DNA from: Apostichopus japonicus
Lineage: Eukaryota; Echinodermata; Holothuroidea; Aspidochirotida; Stichopodidae
DNA: 64,000 bases
Direction of reading: 5' to 3'
Assembly: GCF_037975245.1 (NCBI RefSeq)
Contig: NC_092566.1
Span: 13,389,001 to 13,453,000, forward strand
Shown here: positions 33,940 through 47,616 of the stretch, in pieces
How positions within the stretch are numbered: the stretch's first letter is position 1
How the letters are laid out: each line of letters opens with the position of its first letter
Made by a program: the position numbers and the translations under genes
The notes under the pieces: generated by a model
Databases searched by the model: none
What the model was told of the DNA's origin: nothing
What the model saw: only the letters and a program-made list of their open reading frames with translations

Positions 33940-36721
33940 GTTGCAAGCGGTCAATAGGTTATCTAAAATGGTGGAAAAAGAAAAGAAATGGCTTAAGGGA
34001 TCAACAGGTTATCTGGAATGGTCTCAAAATTGGCCATTTTCTCTGTGATCTTTACTAGTTGACTTTTACTTTGGCTAAGTTGTGAAAATATCTCACAGTG
34101 TATAAACAATGTCATGTAGAGATCTAATTCATTAATAACAATTATCAAAGGGATGATTAGTGACAGCTGATTTGCTAGCTCAAAATTGGTAAAAGAAAAT
34201 GTTCTTTTATTCCATTTCATTTCATTTATTGAAACCAGTATAAATATAGCATATTTATAAAAAGGAGTACACATGTCAAACTAAAAATAAATAAATATGA
34301 AAACCATGATAGATAAGATGTTCAAATGATTGCACATCAAGAAAGCGTTAAAACTATGTACATTACTAGAACTAGGTGAAACAATGAGTAAAATTAAATG
34401 AGAGGTTCCAAATTACCAAATTGAATGTATATTGCAGCACGGTAGATGAAAGAGTTCTTATTAAGTTGAATTCTATATTTTGGCAAGATATGAGGGTTCC
34501 TAAGATTCCTGGTAGCTTTCACCAACAGACAATTAAGTCTACGTATCTGTATTTCACATAGGAAGATTACTCACTCATTCTGGATATTGAAACATTTTGG
34601 AATATAAATTCTATACTGTCAAGTCCTACCAATGAATTAAGTGGTTGATGCCCACAAGGGATTGCTACAAATAAGAGCTGAAAATCTCTGATCTTTTCTG
34701 GTTCTCACTTAATTCTTGGACAAATTTAACTCACTTGCTCCACATTAGTCAGATAGTAACTTGGAATTTTGAGCAAATTGTATGGTAAGGAATCACAAAA
34801 ATCAACTGGCTTTCTAGTTGTTGCCAGCAGTGATGCTTGTTTTAGCAACCCTTTTTTTGTAAATTATTGAAGCTATGCTCACTTAGGGTACACTGTTTAT
34901 GGATTCAATTATAATGTTAAATTTTGCAACGTAAAATTGTGTAATTTTTGATAAAATCAAGATGGTACACAAGAGCATTCCTAATGCAGTTTGAGTGTTT
35001 AGAATTTGGGCATTTTATTCCATTAATTGTGATGGATTGGATCTTCAAGTCCTCATTTCATTAAAGCTTAAGCTCTGTTAATGTTACATGCTCTATAATG
35101 TTAGATGTTAACCACGAACTACAGAACAAACACGAGTGGTAACTACAATGGACAGTACTGTCCATGAATTAACCAACATCTGGGGATATGATTAATAAAT
35201 TTATTCCATAATCTTAAACGTAATAATAATCATCATAATCCATCGTAATCATGGTTTATGATCGTTATCATAAATAATCATGGAAAATGTAAATCAAGTT
35301 TTGCATTGCCAATTGAATCATGTGATCATAAAAGCTAATTGTAAGTGGCCAGTGTGTGTGTGATAGATCTCCATGATCATTTTCGGCAGCCGGATATTGT
35401 TAATTTGACAAAGAATGAGAGCAACAGCAAGGACATTGTTATTGGTTATGTTTATCTTCCTAGGGCTGTCCACTGTTTTATTTTTGTTCAGGGGTTATGT
35501 GCAGACATTTGTTTGAAGGAAGTGTCAAGAAAGAACAGCTGAAAACAAGAATACCTTTTTTTAGTAAATATAGAGTTGATGCCATCAACTGCATCTTCAT
35601 AGTTGTGTGAGGTTTAAGTAAACATGTTGCAAAACATTGTAATTAATAATAAATTGCAATTTTGCTGCTCTGATCCAGTATGAGGAGGGCCGGAGGATGT
35701 AGCCCACTGTCCCCCTATAAATTTGACCAGGATGTGCACGTTATGCAGGTGGTGGTGCAATTGGCACATCCAAAATGTTTGCCCTCATAAACAGTTTGGT
35801 TGCCCTTCACTTGGTTCCCTCTCCCACTTTGGAAAATCTGGGGCTGTCACTGATTATTTTGCTTGCTAACTGGAACATATATATTGTTTCATTCATTAAC
35901 TTTTTTTTACACACTATTTGTTCATGTACTTATAAGTTCTATGTTGTACCAACTGTGTAGTATTCAGAGTGTTAAACCCTAATTGCATTAGCAAAGATAG
36001 AAAAGCTATATATATGGTTTTTATAGTTTGTTTTTTGTAGCATTTTGCATTAAATTGACACATATTCAATGCACGTGAACTACCCAGTAGTACTACCCTA
36101 TTTTACTGTGTTCAGAATATGGACCACCGTCTTTACCGTTGAAATAATGCTAACCAATACTCAGTATCTTACCATAGGAATGGAACTTTTTGTCTTTCAA
36201 CAGAAGCTTGCTGTGATTACCTACTGAAGCATAGGAACCTGTTTGGCCAGGTGTGGGGGCGTGTGGGGGGTGTCAGGGTGGATCTACCATCTAGATGATA
36301 ACGTTGCTAGCTTATATTATTTGGAGGAGAGCAACCTTTCACCTTGTCCTACATTCCTTTATGAAGCTGGAATTGTTTGTCACCTACAGTGTACTTTTCG
36401 TTCTATAAATAATTGAGCTATTGCTTGATATTGAGTCCATTCAATTTTCTAAAGCATCCAATGAATATGTATGTTAAATAGACAGAAGGCAGTCCCCAAA
36501 GATGTCCCTTTTCTCACCACCATTTCTGTTTCTTTGTATTGCATGTATTGCATGCAAATAAGTAACTAGCGTCTATAGGTCATGTGCTGGCAAGCTGACA
36601 TCTGGGAAAAGACAGAGTTGGTACTCCTAACGTGGACACCTTTATACAAAAGAGGACGTCAGGTTGGAACTTGGGTTGCACAACAAATAAAATAGTTACT
36701 AAACAAGTGGCGTAAGGACGG
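33940..36721 (+). other. CaMKII intron 2, segment with a possible LINE relic
   Basis: Mostly featureless AT-rich DNA. At about 34190-34560 (listed separately) a minus-strand LINE-like end is possible. An AT-rich ATGATTATGG-type patch lies at about 35210-35285. No exon was recognised. Confidence 0.5.
34190..34560 (-). mobile_element. Possible decayed LINE 3' end
   Basis: A minus-strand frame reads NLRNPHILPKYRIQLNKNSF then IYRAAIYIQFGNLEPL. This resembles the L-R-N-x-x-x-L-x-x-P-x-x-R-x-x-x-x-x-x-S-F-x-Y-R-x-A-x-x-W-N-x-L-P pattern near the end of LINE reverse transcriptases, with the WNxLP part disrupted. An A-rich tail with AATGAAATGAAATGGAA lies downstream on that strand (about 34208-34225). 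Confidence 0.35.
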
Positions 36722-37064
36722 CAGTCTGACCACAGTAGACGTAACTACATGAGTCTCACAAGGTTAGACTTACTGTAACTTGAGCAGTCTTACCACATTT
36801 AGACTTAACTACAATAGCCTTACAACATTAGACTTCATGATAGCATTCTTTCAATATAAGATGTAACTACAGGAGTCTTACAAGATCAGGCTTACTGTAA
36901 CTTAAGCAGTCTTTCCATATTAGACTTAATTATAGGAATCCCATAACATTATAACTTGACTACTATAGTCTTAAACCAATCAAGACTTCACAAAGCAATC
37001 TTAAAACATTAGCCTTTACCTTAACATTCTTGCAACATTAAATGTGACAATAGCAGTGTTATAG
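36722..37064 (+). repeat. Degenerate ~30-bp tandem repeat, about 11-12 units
   Basis: Units approximate GTCTTACAACATTAGACTTA followed by ACTACAATAG, diverged from one another but aligned in register across about 340 bp of intron 2. The units read on either side of the pattern 'agtcttac...ttagactt...actg'. It has the look of an old minisatellite. Confidence 0.7.
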
Positions 37065-37329
37065 CAAGAGGCTACATGTATGACTTGCTATTTTCTTGAT
37101 GTATGTGTTGATGTTTTGTTATAGTAAACAAATGAATGGAACAAACAGTAGTATAGATGATATTATCTGGTCTATTTTACCTTTAAACTGGAGTACTAAT
37201 GTTTTTTAGTTTTCACATTGATTTCTATTTCTAGACTTTCTCATCCTAGCTCAGAGTGCCAACTCTCAATTGAAATACATTTTTACTGCACTACACATGC
37301 AAAGGCTTTAAGTGTTAGAGCTCAATATT

Positions 37330-38040
37330 TGTCGACTACTTAGCTTCATGTGAAGAGCAACCCGCCTCTCAATAGCTCCCACAATGCGATTAACCTGTCA
37401 TTTCATTCGTTCATTATCCGAGCAATTGAGAACGGTGAGCTGTGTTTGCTACTGAGACGCTGTGGCAATGGTGGTACGTACACACATCACTCCACAGAGG
37501 ACGAAAGTAACATGCTGCTATGCCCTATACTCATTAACGTGGTATCGGTGCAGAGAGAAAACCTAGCTAGGGAGTAAATGTGTGGCCGGGATACAGTGCT
37601 ACTCCCTAATAGCATTTTATAATTTCACAGAGCATTATGGACGATCAAATGAGCATCAATTCAGTGAAGTGATTAACGGGAGACGGGGAGTAGTAGTGGA
37701 AGTTAAGGCTCATTCAGCCGGTTCAATGAACCCACTTTAGGGCCGATTGTAGGTACGATAATTGGAAAATTGTCTTTCGTATGAATGGATTTGGATAAGT
37801 TATTCATAGGGAGTGTGTTGATTTTGATCAAACTGGGAGGCTTTTGGGTAAATAATTCCATATAACGGTCGGCTTGAGAGAAATGGTGTTGAAAGCTAAT
37901 CATCAATGTCCATGGGCGTGTGGTCTGACGTGAATTGTTTGCACACACCGGGTCGGTGGTACGTCTGGCAAAGATTTGACACCTGTGTTGCTTGTGACAA
38001 CGGACAGGTTCGAAGGTCAAAATGTTGATTTCACGGAAAA
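37330..38040. other. CpG-richer island inside intron 2
   Basis: Compared with the AT-rich flanks this ~700-bp stretch has visibly more CpG and fewer homopolymers. It includes a 75-codon plus frame (37350-37577) and a 105-codon minus frame (37703-38020), neither recognisable. It could be a conserved regulatory element, an internal promoter or an old insertion. No splice pair or repeat boundary was found. Confidence 0.3.
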
Positions 38041-41000
38041 GAAATTACCTTTGTGTAGTATTAATGAGGCAAGCCAAACATGATAGTGTCTTCATGGTTC
38101 TATTCCTTGTAGAATTAAAATATAGTAAACAATTTGTGTAAAGGCTTTGTCCTTTTTGCAATCCACCAAAGCTGGCAGTAAGGTTGTACTATGAATTACA
38201 AAGAATTGAAATAAGAGTAAATTACTGATAAACAAAAGGTCTTTTTTTCACTCATTTTGGTGTAAATACATTCTAGGAAACATAACAACCATCAATGACT
38301 AGAATCCAGAGTCTTATTAAAAAACATTTAGTAAATACTGAAATTCTACCAGTATTATTGTTTTTTTTTTCTTAAAAGTCATTATATCTTATATATTTAT
38401 TTGACTCCTCTCTTTATCATCTCCAATCTACATAAACACTTTCTTATCTACCCAAACTACATGAGTGGAACGTTTTATCACTGTGCCCCCCTACATTCCA
38501 CTTCCGGGACACCGTCCACCTTCTCCTTCCTATTACAGAAGACAGATACCTGAATTGTCTGCAAACTTTTCATCCCCAAGAATTTTTTCACTTCGTTTAC
38601 ATTTTAGTGATTGTCTTCAGGAACAAGATTTTCTTTCACCTATATTGAAGTACTTTGTATCTTCTTAAGTTTTTCATGTTTTTCATAAATGTTCAAGAAA
38701 GTTCCACTAGTGTGTGTCCTTTTCTCGCTGTATGTTTGTACAGGCATCAGTTGGTCTCCTGCTACTCCGCAAACCAGTAAGGTTCATGAAGATTTAATGA
38801 AATTCAATCAATCAACCCAGCCATGTTGACAGCTTTTCCACAGTAGAAAACATTGAAAAAAAGAGAAATTTTCATCATAAAAGTTTACTTAAATCCAATT
38901 AAATCCAATGTTAATTTCATTTCTCTCTTACCTGTCTTCTCTCTATATTAATCCAGTGGTATAAAAGATACATGAATCAGCAGTTATCAATAAGACATTG
39001 AATTTAAGTAATATTTCCGAAAATGCAAATATTACACAAGCAGCATATAGAGTATATATAGTCAGCTTAGAAAACACTCATGTGCTCAAGATATGTCTAG
39101 CTGACTGGTTGAATTATTAATAAGTTAATGAAACCTGCAAGCAGATATCTTCATCACTTAGAATATATACGTACATATGTGTCTCCTCCAGGGCGACTAT
39201 GCTGTGTCATTCCTACAGTCTCCCAGAGAGGTGTTTTGCAGTGCAAATCCAATATTGGAACATACTGTGTGTTGCTGTGGGTCGCTTATCTTCGGTAGAA
39301 ATGAATTTCAAAGTAAAGATTTAGTCTCTAGTGGTCAGTTTTCATGATCATCACAACGTCTGTCATATTGAAAATGTTTTGTCTCAGGTACAAATTGTTC
39401 AGGAAAGTTCCATTTTTGTCTCTTCCACAATTTTTACCAGCCTAGGATATTATAATTGTGTTGACTACAATAAGACTTGTTAGGGTACACTTTATTAGGA
39501 AGATTGAACATTCGTTAGTTACAGTACAACCTTCCTAATTAACTGTAGTAATGAATGGATGAATGAATAGATTAATCAGTGCTCACCATACTATTTGCCT
39601 GTTTGGTCTTTGGAAGACTGGTTCTGATTTTGGATTCTAGGAGGAAATTAATATTATATACTTTTAGCACATGAATATCAACTGAAAGCAGAAGACAGCA
39701 GCTGTGTCCTTAGATATCAGTGTGATATATATGCTAACATTTGGATACATGTCGGGTGTACCAGGACATGTCTGCATGGAGACCACAACAACGGTGTATG
39801 ATGAAGCACGAGACTTTGGTCATGATAACATTCCGAAGTCACTCAGTCAGCTGGTCGCAATATTCCACTCCAGACTATAGAGTTAATAAATGTTGTTTTG
39901 AGTATGTCAAGGGCACTATATATACAGATTTATCTGCACAAGGCAGGGGACTAGGTATTCTGGTGATTAGGTGTAGATATTGGACAAAGTCACTCTCAGA
40001 CACGAGGAACGACACTATTACTTGTAACTGTAACATAGAAGTAGGAGACCGTGGCTCTCAGACACATGGAATAGATAGGTATTTATTCAGCCACTGATCA
40101 TAAAAACTACAATGCAAATTGGGTAAAAACAAGAGCTTCAAAGTCAAAACGAGTTCAAAACTAAAAGCAGATTCAAAATATAAAATGGATACCAGGATGA
40201 AAATGTTGCTAAAACATAAAACACACAGTGTTAAAAAAACGTCAGAAACCCTAAAATTGGAATGACACTATTACTTGTGTAAAAGTAGGAGACCGTGGCT
40301 CTCAGAATTAGTAACGTTTGTGATATGTTGATCACATGTATTGGGAAATATGATCTGTAGGGGGTGAATCTTAAAAGGTTCAATCGCAAACTGTGAAATA
40401 AATTTCTTCTTTTTCAAACAATCAGAACTATGGCTTAAAATGCTAAATCATTCTGGAATGTTCAAAAACTAGATTACGCAGTCTTATTAAAGTCAGTAAA
40501 ACAGTTTTTTGGAAAAACATTTCCCACTTATTACTAAAGTGAATATTGTAATTAACATAGTGAATGTTACAAAAATAGAGAGGCAGGAATTTACAATCTT
40601 GACAATATTTAGGAGTAACTGTGAATGCTAAGGACAAAGTTAACACAAGCTCAACCATACTATGCTGTATACACACCTAAAGTTTGGATATTAAGGGACA
40701 AATATAGCATGCAAAGATCTAAGTCGGCCTCAAAACACCAAGGATGAACATACCAAAATAACTTTTGCCTAATTGCTTCGTGCAATCACATTATGCAAAT
40801 TGTCGACCTATGTGATCTCACCCACACAAGAAAAAAACTAGACCAATAAATAGGTGTATAGTGCAAACTGCAAAGTTATATCAGGATTGTGGATAAATGC
40901 ATAGTTTTTGTGTAAAAAGACTTCTTTTGAAGGTAAAATTTAAATTACTGCTTGAAAATAACAAGCAGGGGGAAAGCAATACTGAGGCACAAATAGACAA

Positions 41001-41900
41001 AGGAAATGAAGTTAACATAAGGTAACTACAATTTTCACCATTTATACAAAACAAAAACAAACCAAAATATAACAACCTTCTTCCACCCAAAAATAATTTC
41101 AAACAAACAGGAGAAGTAGAGAAACATGAGGACACATTGTACTAAAAGTTTAATCACATTTTAAAGGAATATTTATCCTAATCAAGTACATATTTACTTG
41201 AAAGAGATAATATACATATTGTCAGTACATATTGGTTTAGTTCTTTCGTAGAATAAAATAATAGATTATGAGCAAGCCTATTAATGATGAGTGTGATCTT
41301 AAATTTTAATAGTTTCACCATGAAACCTTGAAACACCATGAAAAGAGAAACACCATGAACAAAAATTTCACTTTCAACCATGAACTATAAAATTAGTGAA
41401 AAACTACTAGATTTCAAGTTTCAAGGGATATTCCAGTGGTAAACAATGTCACACTCATATCGAAGAGAAAAAATATTTCCCACTGTTAATTGAAAACTGG
41501 ATCTCAATAGCTTGTCCCAAACTCAAGATATGAGTGTTTGAATTGAACTTATTTTGATTGTCTATTTAACCTTCCTTACTTCTGAGAAGTGACTTACAGT
41601 TGGTGGTCTGTTAGGTCATCAGGGGTAGACGGTCTTTCAAAGTTTTTAATTCTAAGGCTTTTATAATCTTTCTTGTTGATTTATCCTTGAAAAGAAGCAT
41701 TATTAAGACAGACAAATAGATTTTCTCACCTCAATTGCCATGACGATATCATTCACTCTGTTGTTGCCAGATGCATTTACATATTATCATATCATAATTC
41801 ATATCTTCCCATATATAGCATCTAGACAAATCTCTATGAGGATGTGGTATTGATCTAAAGATGCAGCCTTTTTGTAGTAATTTTGCTAATATGAAAGAAA
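38041..41900 (+). other. CaMKII intron 2, segment with a small direct repeat
   Basis: No exon or element was recognised except a ~50-bp direct repeat at 40007-40060 and 40259-40306 (GACACTATTACTTGT and GTAGGAGACCGTGGCTCTCA). The 118-codon plus frame at 39741-40097 overlaps the first copy and is unassigned. Confidence 0.5.
40007..40306 (+). repeat. Direct repeat pair about 250 bp apart
   Basis: GACACTATTACTTGT...GTAGGAGACCGTGGCTCTCA occurs at 40011-40060 and 40263-40306. The first copy carries an extra ACTGTAACATA insertion. The spacer is A-rich. It may be two ends of a small element, but no inverted termini or target duplication were seen. Confidence 0.6.
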
Positions 41901-43389
41901 TCATCTTCAGCCAGAGGAATATCAGTTCTAAGCTGTTAATCTGACAAAGTTATATTGCTTCTACGCCTGCTGGAACAGTTACTTGTGATAAGTAAGTCTG
42001 AAGGATGGCAAAGCATTGATATCTCCTTTGAAAAGAATCAATGAATATTTGAAATGCTTGTTATAAAGAGTTAATCTTAACTCCCTTCATATCAGCTAAA
42101 GCTTGTCTTTGAACTTGTACTTTTTAACCTATATACCACATTAAAGCAATCATCTTCAGCCAGAGGAATATCAGTTCTAAGCTGTTAATCTGACAAAGTT
42201 ATAATGCTTCTAAGCCTGCTGGAACAGTTACTTGTGATAAGTAAGTCTGAAGGATGGCAAAGCATTGATATCTCCTTTGAAAAGAATCAATGAATATTTG
42301 AAATGCTTGTTATAAAGAGTTAATCTTAACTCCCTTCATATCAGCTAAAGCTTGTCCTTTGAACTTGTACTTTTTAACCTATATACCACATTAAAGCAAT
42401 CAGCCTCAGCCAGAGGAATATCAGTTCTAAGCTGTTAATCTGACAAAGTTATAATGCTTCTAAGCCTGCTGGAACAGTTACTTGTGATAAGTAAGTCTGA
42501 AGGATGGCAAAGCATTGATATCTCCTTTGAAAAGAATCAATGAATATTTGAAATGCTTGTTATAAAGAGTTAATCTTAACTCCCTTGATATCAGCTAAAG
42601 CTTGTCCTTTGAACTTGTACTTTTTAACCTATATACCACATTAAAGCAATCAGCCTCAGCCAGAGGAATATCAGTTCTAAGCTGTTAATCTGACAAAGTT
42701 ATAATGCTTCTAAGCCTGCTGGAACAGTTACTTGTGATAAGTAAGTCTGAAGGATGGCAAAGCATTGATATCTCCTTTGAAAAGAATCAATGAATATTTG
42801 AAATGCTTGTTATAAAGAGTTAATCTTAACTCCCTTCATATCAGCTAAAGCTTGTCTTTGAACTTGTACTTTTTAACCTATATACCACATTAAAGCAATC
42901 ATCTTCAGCCACAGGAATATCAGTTTTAAGCTGTGAATCTTACAAAGTTATAATACTTCTAAGCCTGCTGGAACAAATACTTGTGATAAGTAAGTCTGAA
43001 GGATGGCAAAGCATTGATATCTCCTTTGAAAAGAATCAATGAATACTTGAATGCTTGTTATAAAGAGTTAATCTTAACTCCCTTCATATCAGCTAAAGCT
43101 TGTCCTTTGAACTTGTACTTTTTAACCTATATACCACATTAAAGCAATCATCTTCAGCCACAGGAATATCAGTTTTAAGCTGTGAATCTTACAAAGTTAT
43201 AATACTTCTAAGCCTGCTGGAACAAATACTTGTGATAAGTAAGTCTGAAGGATGGCAAAGCATTGATATCTCCTTTGAAAAGAATCAATGAATACTTGAA
43301 TGCTTGTTATAAAGAGTTAATCTTAACTCCCTTCATATCAGCTAAAGCTTGTCCTTTGAACTTGTACTTTTTAACCTATATACCACATT
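41901..43389 (+). repeat. Satellite-like tandem array, six units of 249-250 bp
   Basis: Unit starts at 41901, 42150, 42400, 42650, 42899 and 43148, each at TCATCTTCAG or TCAGCCTCAG. The last unit stops about 8 bases short at 43389. Units 1-4 are almost identical. Units 5 and 6 share diagnostic changes (CCACAGGAATATCAGTTTTA, GTGAATCTTAC, GAACAAATACTTG), so they form a subfamily. The array ends 1.3 kb before exon 3. Open frames 43100-43291 and 43263-43466 are repeat shadows. Confidence 0.95.
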
Positions 43390-44675
43390 TTTTAAAGAAA
43401 TTTGCTCTCCTGCTAATTGAGGTTGTAGACCTGTACAACATCTCGCATAAATTGTCTGCTACTTAAGCCGTGTTTAACTAACTTCCTGTTACTTGTTAAA
43501 GGTAAATTTGAGTACTTGAGGTCTGCAGCATTCCATCAGTATATGTACAGTATATATCGAGCTCATTACACCAGGACTCATTCTAGGCACGCATCTCAAA
43601 GTGATTGTTTCTGCTCAGTATAAATTACCCACCATTTGCTTCAGTCTCAACACGTTGCCTGGGTGAAGAAGCGTCTTTGCCTCAACATCAGGACTTCAGG
43701 TGTTAGAAAAATTTTGTAAATACACCTGCAAAGTTGAAACTTGACAAGACATGAGGCCCCCAAAGCCAGCTCATGCATGCATGTAGCCAAGAATTAGTAA
43801 GAAAAAGTGCAAAGAATTATTGGGAAACTGTTGTGATGTTTGTTCCTCAGAAGGCGTAACAAGTGACAAAACTGCGCATTAAAGTAGTTCCATTTGAAAC
43901 ATTGTCATCGTCGTTCTTTAGTGTATACATGTTCATTAATGGTGCCCGGAGAGTAGCTGTGGATAGCACTTTAAAATTACATTTGATAGCTGCTGTTGTA
44001 TTTTCACTTTAAAAGAAACACTTAGTCCTTCCTTCCTCTCTGTAGAACTGTTCCAAGGGTTGTAAAATGATCTTAATGGAGCCTCAATAATCACTACTCA
44101 CTAGTCTCACTACAATACTAGCCACATGTCCTGATCTCATTAATTCTTAATTGGCAGACGGTGTGTGCTTTTCTTTTATTCTGTGGTTAGAGCAACTTTC
44201 TTAGCCAGTTGCTTTACCAACCAGCAGCTTGTGGACTACAATGTGTTTGCATGTTAAGTATGTAAACGTATTACCCTGTAACATACTGACACATTTCACT
44301 ATCCCCAGGACTGCCAGGAGTTGAATGAAAGGGAAGACTTTAAAAAGAAACAAAAAATGACTGAAAGTTCATCTGCATCCCACCGGTATCTCTAAGAAAA
44401 GTTAGGCCACCTTATAATAGTGTACAGACAGTTAAGATTGCCATGCCAACCATCCTATTCAAAGATGGCTGTTTTATTGCATATACTGTACTCTGTTGCA
44501 GTAGCTGCTGGTGATCTGTAATCTGAATTGCAAATAATTGTAGCTTTATGCCACCTTCACCCCCCGGGGGAAGGACTTCTGTTGGAATATGCATTAGTAG
44601 CCTTTAATGGGAGTAAAATACAGGTTCTTCATCTCAGTTACCTTTATTTTGTTTTCTCCTTTTTCATCCGTGCAG
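43390..44675 (+). other. CaMKII intron 2, end, with acceptor
   Basis: Unremarkable intronic sequence ending in the acceptor TTTTTCATCCGTGCAG at 44675. No exon was seen apart from the next one. A small CCCCCCGGGGG palindrome occurs near 44561. Confidence 0.7.
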
Positions 44676-44735
44676 ATATTCAAAAGTTGGAGAGAGAAGC
44701 CAGGATATGCCGAAAGTTGATGCATACTAATATAG
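44676..44735 (+). CDS. CAMK2: CaMKII coding exon 3 (residues 54-73 and part of 74; alpha-C helix)
   Basis: Joined to exon 2 the codon G|AT gives D54. The exon then reads IQKLEREARICRKLMHTNI, the alpha-C helix and the start of beta4 of the CaMKII kinase domain (family pattern Q-K-L-E-R-E-A-R-I-C-R-x-L-x-H-x-N-I-V). Glutamate 61 is the conserved salt-bridge partner of lysine 43. CAG precedes it and GTAAGT follows it; it enters and leaves in phase 1, so skipping it would keep the frame while deleting 20 residues including E61. It is 60 bp, the size I recall for the vertebrate exon. The M-H-T-N-I wording (usually H-P-N-I) is a mild divergence. Confidence 0.96.
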
Positions 44736-47616
44736 GTAAGTATATGTACACGTAGTCATAAAACCATGGCAGACTCCTGATGATTCCAGATAAAGATTTC
44801 CTTAAGTCAAGTATTGACAAGCAAAACTTAAAGTAGTAACTCCCATTTCAAGGCACAGAATATTCCATATTTACAGTGACTAAAAACACTCTCCTAAAAT
44901 ACTCCTTAGGGCAATTTTATTTTGCTAAAACACTTTCTGGTCATTATGGATCTTGTGACTGATTGGCTGAACATTTTTGCAGAGGGAGATAAATAGGGAA
45001 ACTGTTATATTCATTTAGTCAAATAAGTAAGTTCGATCTATTCCTAATTGTAAACTTTCTGCATTTTTTCATCATCCTAGGTCTTTCCTCATAATTGTCA
45101 GTATGAATTGAATTTGTCTCCCTGGAGTGAATCTTTAAGGTGAAACCACAGGCTATGCCAGTTATTTAGGTTATAGAGTCCTAAGGTCAATCAAGACTGA
45201 ACTTAAAGAGCTGTATAGTAAGCCCCAATGGTAGCAAGTCATGTGAAGAGTGCTGCCCCTTCTTAGAATAATAACATAAAAGACATTAGCACATTCTCAT
45301 GTGATTACCGCTTTTGTCAGTGTGAGTTTGGTGCTTATTTACGCATTCTAAAAATATGGCTGATGTATTTTGGTGTTATAGTATAACATCATTCATGTGG
45401 GTTGTGTATTTACATGGATTTCAAAGGTAAGCAAAGATTATGGCAGTTTGGAAGTTTACAATTATCTCCTGCTTGTTGCAATTATGACTACAGTGATAAC
45501 CGATGCCAAAATTAGACAAATAAACCTAAAAAAAACTACCTCAAGATATCACCACAGTTGATGTTTCATCATTTATTTTTGTAGCAATTATGTAACCTTT
45601 TCTAGTTTTTATTCCTGGGATTTCACCTAAAGACATTTCCGAGGAAACTTTTGTCCAGAATTGAGAAGTAGACCCAAGGATCAATCCAGGGCCCTCCCCT
45701 CCACCCCCAAATGACATTTTCATAGATAGTACAAAAGGACTAAAATGATCAATAAATGCATTCCCCTAAGTTTCCCAATATCCATATTTTTTTGTTTTTT
45801 TTTTACCATATGGGTGAATATTCTTCTGAGAATGATTAGAGAGATCTTGAATTTTCCAACCAACCCAATGAAATGTTCCTTGTGCCAGTCTTGCAGTATA
45901 CTGTACCTGTACAGTATTATGTATTGTATCAATGCTGTCAGGTCTTTAGCTGCAATGTCGCTCCAAAAGTTCATAGTTTATTTTTGCTTCAATTGGTATT
46001 GATTAATGTGGTTGATCAATACTGTTTAAATAATCAAGTCCTGACAAAAATCTAGGGCATCATGCCAGGGTGCAGATAGCTGAGGGTTAAAGAGAGTTTC
46101 CCAGGTATATTTAAGTGATGGTATGGAAGATCATGAACATTTTAATGTATGAGATCATTGTTAATGTGTAATCCAATGGAGCTTGGAGTGTCTGGGTGAA
46201 AACTATTTATGAAAATTTACCGTTATTACTGGTGGGGTTTATACGGAAGCAAAAGTTTGTATTATAATGAATCAGTTCACATGAATGAGGTAGAGGCCAC
46301 CGCAAAACTCAAACTCCCAATCCGCAAGTAACGGAAGTTCAACCTGTGAAGTGTGAATATTCCTGATGATGTCACTCAGTAACCTCCGAAGTCTCCGAAA
46401 ACGATCTATTCTTGGCTCAGGATATTGTGTACAATACAATAGGAATCTCACCTGAATGAAACAGCCTATTGTACGCAATGAATAGCCTACCCGGGCCTGG
46501 TTCTAGTGTGGTTTTGAAATTAGTGAAAGGACTAACAAAGCAAGGGAAATATTATTATTATTATATTCAAAGCATTAACTACATGTTGGTAGTATACCGT
46601 AGTGCAGCATTGTTACTTTATGTGTAGTCAGTGTTTCCATCATTCATGCCATGAAGAAGGAAAAAAAATCAGTGACATTATAAGCTCTGCATGCAAAACG
46701 GTATAAATGCTGTATGACGGACAAGCATACCTTTTGTGAACCCACAATTTGTTGCATTATGTGATTTCTTTAGTATTATCCAACCCATCCTCATAATCAA
46801 TACTCCCAAACATGACCTGAAACTCGATGGAAACAAAAATGTTTACTGAATGTTTGATAGTACATTGTCATGGCTACATTATGAACAGCCATTACTTATA
46901 TGGTTCAAACATTTCTAGGGGATTTGCCAAGATTTTTCTCTGCATATATACGATACACTGTGCACTGTGCCAGGTAGAAAAGGAAGACTTTGTGTAGCTA
47001 ACTCATCCATGACACTAAATACACAGCTTTTTCTGATTGGAATCTGATGAAAAACTCATCACTCCTGTTTAAGAGATTATCTCTAGATTCTGACGTACAT
47101 CAGTATCAAACGAGGTAGGGACCTTGACAATACATATAGTTATGTGAGTTCACTTCCCATCATGCCCCTTCCCCAGCCTGAGAAAAATTTGCTAAGTACT
47201 GTACTTGCAACAAAGCCTGTGTTATATGGAAAAATGATATTCATCCATAATAAAATTGTTTCTTTCATATAATGTTATGTTAAAATTTCATATCTGTTCA
47301 GTTGAAACAAAAATGCACATGTAGACTTCTTCCAATTGTTGATGAAAATACTGAGGCCTAACCAACAGTATTATTGTATATGTAGTACTAGCCTAACCTC
47401 TTCGGATAAAGCCTATTTCATGTCTGAAATGTGTTCACCAGAAGAAAGATAAGTAATCAACAGATGCATCAGATATTATTACTACCACAGTTTCTGAAAA
47501 TTGTGTTGCATTATCTGATTCTTGAATGGCAAGTTATAACTCAGGAATTTGACATTTGGGTTGGTAAGAATCTTTCAAGGTTCAGTACAAAACTGCTACA
47601 AATAATATAGTAGTTG
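44736..47616 (+). other. CaMKII intron 3, first part
   Basis: No exon, RNA gene or element was recognised. Short ATT runs occur near 46550. The open frames at 45541-46478 are chance-like. Confidence 0.55.

Noticed and set aside
41901-43389. CRISPR array or prokaryotic repeat system
   Set aside because: Repeats are head-to-tail 249-bp units without spacers, within an intron of an animal gene.
43100-43466. Two plus-strand frames of 63 and 67 codons
   Set aside because: Both lie in the 249-bp tandem array and its edge; the frame does not continue through the other units.
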